Assembly (NCBI RefSeq): GCF_900497805.2
Contig: NW_020954687.1
Location: 6,655,490-6,719,489, forward strand
Length of the DNA: 64,000 nucleotides
Source of the DNA: Vombatus ursinus
Lineage: Eukaryota; Chordata; Mammalia; Diprotodontia; Vombatidae
Reading direction: 5' to 3'
The translations under genes were made by a program, and so were the position numbers. The notes under the pieces are model-generated. The model did not search any database. It was not told the origin of the DNA and worked only from the letters and a program-made list of their open reading frames with translations. How positions within the stretch are numbered: the stretch's first letter is position 1; each line of letters begins with the position of its first letter. This document shows, piece by piece, positions 57,491 through 64,000 of this stretch.

Positions 57491-59094
57491 CTCTCTCTTC
57501 TCTGCCTTCTTCCTCAGTGATTATACCACCTGTTCAAGAATGAATGGGAAGGTCTCACTGGCCAGCACTCAATGGCAGTTTTTTGTCTGTTGCCACTGAA
57601 ACTCTGCAGAGTTGGAGGGAGAAGGAAGGGCAAAAGTAAGTTAGCAGGATGGTCTCTCTGCTGAGATTTAGTGAGTGAAAATCTGAAAGTAGATTCTATG
57701 TTGCCCATGCATCCGTGATCCATTGTCTAGACAGACCCTCCGGAGTCCCTGTGGGTTCCAGGAAATCACAGCCTTGTAGTTTTTAATGAGAAACAGGCAG
57801 AAGTGTTCACATATTGGCATTACCCAAACAATAACATGATCTTCATACCCACCTTTAAGAAAGTACATGTAAAAAAAAAAAAAGCTTTTATTTTCCCTAA
57901 TGGAGAATTTGTGCCCTGGATTTGTGCTCAGGGTTTTGACATTTTACACTTTAATGTGCATCTCCTGGCAATTAGAGATTGTTGTTAACTTTGTCCTGCA
58001 AGATAATGAATATGGGGAGTGATCAGCACATAACAAGTTCTTATTCCCGATGCTGTTGTGAAATGAAAATGTCCTTCTTCATTAAAATGGAGAGTGAGAG
58101 AGCCCCCATGCATCTGATGATATATTCAGCAAGGCATTGATAAAACAATTTGAACTTCCTTTTTCACCAGCTGCACAACACATGCCCGGGAAAATAATCT
58201 CACACCTGCACCATATTAGCACCCCCAAATGCTGACTCCACCTGATGCAGTTGTCATCCTGCACAACATCTCCCTACAACAGCCCTCCCTGCACAACGTC
58301 TTCCCTTTGGATCAGAATGATGTGTGTGACATTTCTCAGCTCTTTGGGTGGGTATCTAAGCCACACCGACTGCCATCAGTGAGAACCCTGGAAAGAAGGA
58401 ACTATGTAAGGAGAGTAACAGGAGCATTTGGTTCATGTTACAGCTGTAGATTTACAGGGTATTCTACATATCAAAACTTATAACCTTTTTAACATCCCAG
58501 GAAAATGAGATGAGACTGGATGACTTCCTGCTGTGACTCATAGTGTCAAACTTGGATAATGGAGGTTGGCAAGATCCTCTGACAGAGTAAATGAGGATTT
58601 TTATCACCAATGGGGACACCTCAGGGATTTCAGCCAATGAAGCCTTCTGGCTTCTGCACTTAACACAACTCACAGCAAGGTGCAGAAAAATAACACAAAT
58701 GACTTCTGATAAATCATTTGGTTAAACCTGGCTTTACAAGCCGGGCTTCTACCCCTGGGGGAATAGTTGACTCTGCCTTTTTAAAATTAGGGTCATTAGC
58801 CTTTTCACTCTCCGAGGCTTTGCTTTTGCTGAGTGACAAAACATTGTGATAACCTTTGATTTCAACATTAAACTCTTCTTACTGATCTCCTGGCTCCCTA
58901 TTAGGTTTCACCTTCTCCACTGGCTCCCTATTCCCAGGATGTAAGTGTAGGAAATGAGGATAGGGAGGAGTGGGGTGCAGACAAGGTAGTACTATGTCTT
59001 TCAACAGTGCTGGGGAATTTGTACAACCTTAAGTCAAAGTCGGATGGACCAAGGAGCAGAGCTAACAATGTGCTCAAATGAGGGCCTCTCCACC
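57491..59094. other. No gene or recognised repeat; longest unique-looking stretch of intron 2
   Basis: About 1.6 kb with mixed composition and no repeat signatures except a (TC)n run at 57486-57500 and an A run near 57870. The 84-codon frame at 58229-58483 has no recognisable product and no matching splice context on the gene strand. Confidence 0.45.
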
Positions 59095-59195
59095 AATAGA
59101 ATATCCAGTCCCCGAGGGCACGGACTGTCTGACTTTCTTGTATTTGTATTCTCAGCACGTGTAATGCACTTAACAAATGCTTTATCAGCATTCAT
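59095..59195 (+). mobile_element. L2 3' tail
   Basis: cagtccccgagggcacggac, tttgtattctcagcacgtgt and gcacttaacaaatgctttat. Confidence 0.65.
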
Positions 59196-59351
59196 TTGTA
59201 AAATTGTAAAGCTACTTTGGAGAAGTGGCTTGCCTACACTTTAAGACACTTAAGAATATTTTCTGGACAAATGATTATGAGTTCCAGAAGCTCAGATTTC
59301 TGTCCCCTGTCTCCTTGAACTCGTCTCTTAAACTTTATTGCCCTTTAATGG

Positions 59352-59598
59352 TCAGCTAGGTGGCTTAGTCGATAGAGTGCTGGGCCTGGAGTCAGGAATA
59401 TTCATCTTCATGAGTTCAAATCTGGCCTGAGACATTTAATAGCTGTGTGACCCTGGGCAAGTAACTTAACCTTGTTTGCCTCAGTTTCCTCATCTGTAAA
59501 ATGATCTGGAGAAGGAAATAACAAACCACTGCAGTATCTTTGCCAAGAAAACCCCACAGGGGTCATAAAGAGTCAGAAACGACTGAACAACGAAATAC
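59352..59598 (+). mobile_element. tRNA-derived marsupial SINE (Mar1-like), full length
   Basis: cagctaggtggcttagtcga, gcctggagtcaggaatattc, gctgtgtgaccctgggcaag, cctcatctgtaaaatgatct and cataaagagtcagaaacgac. Confidence 0.9.
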
Positions 59599-59999
59599 TC
59601 TCCATTCTTCATTCTGATCTCTTCTCTCCAAGACCCTTTCCCCAATTCCAACTGTACTTCTCTTCTTAATCTAGTAACATGATGAATGCAGAGAACTGCA
59701 CCAAGAATTTATTAAAATTTGAAAATGCTTTTTTCTGAAAAAACAACCCAGACAATTTGCCTAGTAGTCTGTGTGTATGATGTGTACGCATATACAAATA
59801 TGTGACACTATAAAACTAATATCCAGGCTGTGGAAGGTGGGACATTGAAAACTAGGTAAAGAAATTTGAACTGTAACCTCCCAGGAACAAGGTTATGTAT
59901 ATACAAATATGTATTTGTAGAGACAGAGATAGATAGAGAGACAGACAGATGAGAGGGGGAGAGGAAGGAGAGGGAGAAGGAGAGCAGAGAAGACAACAT

Positions 60000-60200
60000 G
60001 AGAAGCAGTATGGCATAGTTGACAGTCAGCCCTTGAGTCAGAAAGACCTATGCCACATATTACACAGGTGGTCAAGACCAAGTCACCTGACTTTTCAATG
60101 CCCAGGAAGTTCTCTAAGACTGTAAGATACAGATGAGTTGCCTCTATGCCTTGGGAAAGGGAGTTTCCATCCTTGCAATTTCCTAAAAGTGTTGAAGTAA
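60000..60200 (+). mobile_element. Marsupial MIR-like SINE
   Basis: agaagcagtatggcatagtt, cttgagtcagaaagacctat and aagttctctaagactgtaag. Same family as the copies at 6220 and 29105. Confidence 0.6.
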
Positions 60201-60479
60201 TAGGCCAGGACAATTCACTGTCACTAACCAGCTGTCCCCTCCCCATCATCACTCCTAGCCCCACCTCCAATGACAGTGTAATGGAGCAGAATGGGTACCA
60301 GATAAGAAATCAAGGCCACTTTACACTGGATAAGGAATTTAACACTTTGGTTTCTAGTCATGACTTTACTATGTACCATGGTAAAATAAGGGTAAGTTTA
60401 TAGCACTTTTTCAAGGATCCATGATTTCATTGGTATAGAATAGCTTTTCCACCATTATAGACATCAAGATGTAATCAAA

Positions 60480-60985
60480 ATAGATGTGCTTGATTACATT
60501 AAAAGAAAAAAATTACAACAAAATGATATAATTAAAAGAAAAATAATAGCTTGGGAGTACATTTATGGCAAATAAAAATGACATCCAAAACATGTAGAAC
60601 AGAAATTGGATGTTTTTGCTTATTTTTCTTTTTCATAGAGAAGGGTCTTTAGTAGGAGACAAAGGCATCTATATAAATTTTTAAAATGAAATATATTAGA
60701 ATTTGTTTAAAAATTACAAAGATAATCCCCAGAATTTATCCATATTGGATAAATGGTAAGAAGCAGAAATGAGTTGTTAATAATTACTTCAAAAATATCC
60801 AACCTCACTAATAAAATGATTTAAAAAAAAACAAAACTTTGAAGCACAAATTCACACCCATAAAATTGGCAAAAAAAAAAAACAACCAATGAAAAGCAAT
60901 GCTATTCAATAATTCAATGCTGGTGGAGTTGTGGAGAAACAGATATACTTATTCATTGGTATTGGAATTGCAAACATACACATAT
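60480..60985 (+). mobile_element. L1 LINE fragment, decayed
   Basis: ttggataaatggtaagaagc, ccaacctcactaataaaatg, cacacccataaaattggcaa and caatgctggtggagttgtgg lie in the order of the marsupial L1 3' end. It covers the part just before that at 48480-48660. Confidence 0.65.
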
Positions 60986-61680
60986 GCATATATGTATTTA
61001 TGCATATACACAGAGACACACTTATGAGTTGTGATGCCTTAAAAAAATTCACTAACTGGTGTTCAACTTTCTGTTAATGAGCTTGTCTATAATTATCTAG
61101 GCTGATCCTCAGAAGACAGATATATCAAATATAAAATAATATTTCCAGGCCCACAGCTGAAGCCTTTTGTCAGTTGGGAACAGCTTCTTCCAGAGTTTAT
61201 ATTCCAGTAGCACAATCTCTGACAACTCAGAGTCACTTCCTTGCCACAGTGAGGCATTTAAGTAAGATTTTAGGGCAGCTAGTGTGTGTATGTGTCTGCA
61301 TGTATGTGTATATACACATATACACATATGTACATACACATATATGATATGTATATAATAATCATATGTAGGTGCTTAATAATTTTTGTTGAATGTGTAC
61401 ACATTATATATATATATACGTATACATACATAAACACATAGCATAGTTAGCCCAGTCTATATATATGTGTGTGTGTGTATACACACACATATACATATAC
61501 ATACATGTGTCCATACACATGATTTGTACAATTCAACAAAATTTTATTAAGCACCTACATGTATGAGTGTTTTACATATATACATAAATATGATATATGT
61601 ATAATTAAATGAGATATTATACATAGCATTTTGCACACAAAGCATGATATAAATACAAGTTGTCATTATTATATTTTATA
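60986..61680. repeat. TA/CA/GT-rich simple-sequence region
   Basis: Irregular tatacacatatacacatatg, (TA)n near 61407-61418, and a gtgtgtgtgtatacacacac inverted run near 61468-61487. L2 tail scraps lie at about 61360 (+) and 61525 (-). Confidence 0.8.
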
Positions 61681-62689
61681 GATAGAGACACATCCAGATA
61701 GATTTTTATCCTCTATATCAGACTGACAGCACTATTAGGCATCTGAAGTGACTATTCTAACCCTTTTAAGATTTTTGGAATTACTGCTGTGGAATAACAT
61801 ACTGCCTTTGTGAAAAAGTCATATCTGCTTTCCCTCTGTAAGGTACTAAACTGGAGGGCAAGCCAGCTGAGACCTGGATGCCTAACCCACTTAGATGGAA
61901 CATTTGCATTTTATGCTAAATGTGTCTATATTATAAATTTCACACTTCTACACTTATAAAGTTTTCATCATAATAAATACTATTTCCACACTTCTATTTG
62001 GCAGGTTCATTAACATTCCTGCATAAACTGAAAATGTTAAAATTTTAATAGCCTCCCAAGGGCTTTGTTTTGTGCAATGGCGCAAAGGTTTCATCCTAGG
62101 CTGGGCATATTAACACATCCCAATTTATGCTTCTAAGCAGGACTAACTAAATAGCCGTCAGTCTATTCCTGTGCCTCATTCTGATATTCTTTAAGGGAAT
62201 AAAACCCCTTTCATTTGCTCCCAGAGGATAAGAAAGTGACAACATATACTTATGAGGTGGGTAAATGCTGTCCTAAGCACTCCATGCCATTCACAAAGTT
62301 TTAAATGTTGTGGCACCCTGAACACACTAAGCATTGCATTTTTTTGCATTCATGGTTTAGCAATGGCTCATTGTCATGACATTTACTCTTGTCTCTCCTG
62401 AGAACCATCCACAGGTTATAGAAAATGAAGGAGGTTGTCTTGGTCTCCATGTTTTGAGAAGCCCCATCACTGCTGATGACTGGACAGTATTCAGGGAAGG
62501 AGCCAGTGGGGCAAAAAGAGAGGTACCTATTAGTAAATAGTAAAAATGGTCTGGGCCTCAGATGTACACAACCAGTCCACTAAGAACCTCATGAGAAAGA
62601 AAGCAATTCTAGTGGGAACACCCCTTATCCTTTCCACATAAATTCCTCATCTTGCTTTTCTCCAACTTATTTTCCCATTTAGGAAAGAA
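61681..62689. other. No gene or recognised repeat
   Basis: About 1 kb of unique-looking intron 2, including ttgtgcaatggcgcaaaggt at about 62073. No recognisable coding content. Confidence 0.45.
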
Positions 62690-62940
62690 GTAAAGAAACA
62701 CACATTTATTAAGTGCCTATTATGCGCCAGGCATATTATCTCATTTGATCCTCACAAGAACTCTGTGAGGCAGGTGCTATTATGATCCCCATTTTACAGT
62801 TGAGGAAACAGAAGCTGGCAAAGATTAAATGACCTGCCATCGGTCACGCAGCCAGCTAAGTGTTTAAGGCTGGATTTGAACTCAGGCCTTCCTGACTCCA
62901 GGCCTAGTGATCTATCCAGGACATCACCTGATTGCCTCCA
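62690..62940 (-). mobile_element. MIR3/THER1-type SINE, near full length
   Basis: tttattaagtgcctattatg, tatctcatttgatcctcaca, ccccattttacagttgagga, ctggatttgaactcaggcct and ggacatcacctgattgcctc, in antisense order. Confidence 0.9.
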
Positions 62941-63225
62941 TTTAAAACTTCCATAAATATTCATTTCAATCTGATTTTGCCTGCATAAAAATGATGTCCA
63001 TGGGAATGTGAGTCCCACATTTTCTGATTTGTGCCAAACCTTGCACTTGCCTAGGGAGGCTTCAGCCTTTGTTCTCCTAATGCAATCTCATTTATAATTT
63101 TACTGCCCTAGATTCATTTTGTGGAATTTGTTTCAACCTCTTTGATTCCTGAGTAAAAAAAAAATCTCTCAACAAGATGTCGACTGTGTCTATATGGTGC
63201 CAGAACACTGAATTAAATAAATTCA

Positions 63226-63345
63226 GTAAAGTGTGCGTGTGGGTGTGTGTGCATGTGTACGCGCGCATGTATACGAGAGGGGGTTGGGATGGCATGGTGG
63301 TGGTGATGGTGGTGGTGGTGGTGGTGGTAGTGGTGTGGTAGGGAA
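63226..63345. repeat. (GT)n followed by (GGT)n microsatellite
   Basis: gtgtgcgtgtgggtgtgtgt then, after a short spacer with cgcgcgcatgt, a tggtggtggtggtggtggtg run at about 63297-63334. Confidence 0.9.
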
Positions 63346-64000
63346 TCCAAACTAGCTTTCGAAAATGTCTAAATAAGTGATTCCTGATCTGTGGAACTCA
63401 GATAATTACAAAGTGTTTGTGAATCCACATAGACTGAATAAATTACATCTATATCGATACATACATATATATATCATATATGTGTTACTGTTTTTCAAAC
63501 ATATGTAGATGTTATTATGATTAATGAAACTAATTTTAAAGTGTTGCTGAATTAATAATATTTTGTCATCAAGGATCTTCTTGATTAATATACACTGAAT
63601 TCAACTCCTATCGTGTAGAACTTTATTAATTTTTTTATGTTAAAAAGAGTTCTTCATTCTTGAAAAAGTTGGACATGACTAATGTAGAACAAACCTACCA
63701 GTTGCTTTGGTGCCATAGTGATACAGTCTGTGAAACTGAGGATGTCCACTTTGTTTTTCACGCCTTATTTGCTTACTAGGTTTAAAAGAATTCTTTAACG
63801 GCAAAAACAGAAGTGATATGGGATTAGGAAACTAATATCTCTGAGACCTAAATGGGTGATAACTGATCTCATTTCTGTAACTAATTACTCTAACAAGGCA
63901 GACTACAACACACCTTGCGTGCTGTATCCATATCTAAAGAAATCTTCCATAAAGTATTCCTCAAGAATGTTAGGGACCATTCTCCAGATGTTGACACTAA
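63346..64000. other. No gene or recognised repeat
   Basis: AT-rich intron 2 to the window edge. A short TA run lies near 63465. Nothing else was recognised. Confidence 0.4.

Larger units (their letters stand above)
50170..64000 (-). other. CRB1: CRB1 intron 2 (3' part, runs off the right edge)
   Basis: Lies upstream of exon 3 on the minus strand. Human exon 2 encodes the first EGF repeats in about 580 nt (recalled); nothing like it is present, so exon 2 is beyond the window and the intron exceeds 13.8 kb. Confidence 0.85.

Overview
This window is AT-rich mammalian nuclear DNA, almost certainly from a marsupial. It holds one recognisable gene, CRB1 (crumbs homolog 1), on the minus strand. The species type is read from the repeats: many tRNA-derived SINEs with the marsupial head and tail (ggcagctaggtggc ... 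aagagtcggacatgactgaacaacaa), L1 3' ends of the marsupial kind, and a deep layer of L2, CR1/L3 and MIR relics. I cannot say which marsupial.

Three coding exons are visible, all minus strand, so the gene reads from right to left: 50169-49974 (196 nt), 44257-44118 (140 nt) and 33963-33781 (183 nt). All are bounded by AG/GT, all sit in phase 1, and they join without a gap in frame. Lengths and protein match exons 3, 4 and 5 of human CRB1 as I recall them. Together they encode about 173 residues of four consecutive extracellular EGF-like repeats, roughly the sixth to ninth of the protein. The ninth carries the long CRB1-type loop (VELS..QYGRI..LPS.FSY). The rest of the window is intron: intron 2 (50170-64000, open to the right), intron 3 (44258-49973), intron 4 (33964-44117) and intron 5 (1-33780, open to the left). 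Exons 2 and 6 lie outside.

Layout of the introns. Intron 5 holds a 1-kb CR1/L3 fragment (1-990), many MIR-type SINEs, an L2 split by a SINE (20030-20910), a large antisense L2 split by a microsatellite and a SINE (26178-26920), a 75-bp x3 tandem repeat (17202-17421), a perfect 19-bp hairpin (13091-13133), a (TAC)(TGC) microsatellite (29432-29503) and a G-run cluster on the CRB1 sense strand just past the exon 5 donor (33511-33544). Intron 4 holds a palindromic hAT-like MITE inside an antisense L2 (35820-36003), a likely LTR fossil (about 36710-37378) and two CR1/L3 3' ends. Intron 3 holds the clearest nested insertion: a 5'-truncated L1 (47951-49338) with an 11-bp target-site duplication inside an antisense L2 reverse-transcriptase fragment. 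Intron 2 holds L2, L1, MIR and simple repeats, and a pyrimidine-to-purine switch at 55497-55675.

I found no second gene, RNA gene, CRISPR array or intact mobile element. The open reading frames outside the three exons are explained by repeats, low complexity or chance. Repeat boundaries and family names are by eye and approximate. Comparisons with human CRB1 and repeat consensuses are from memory.
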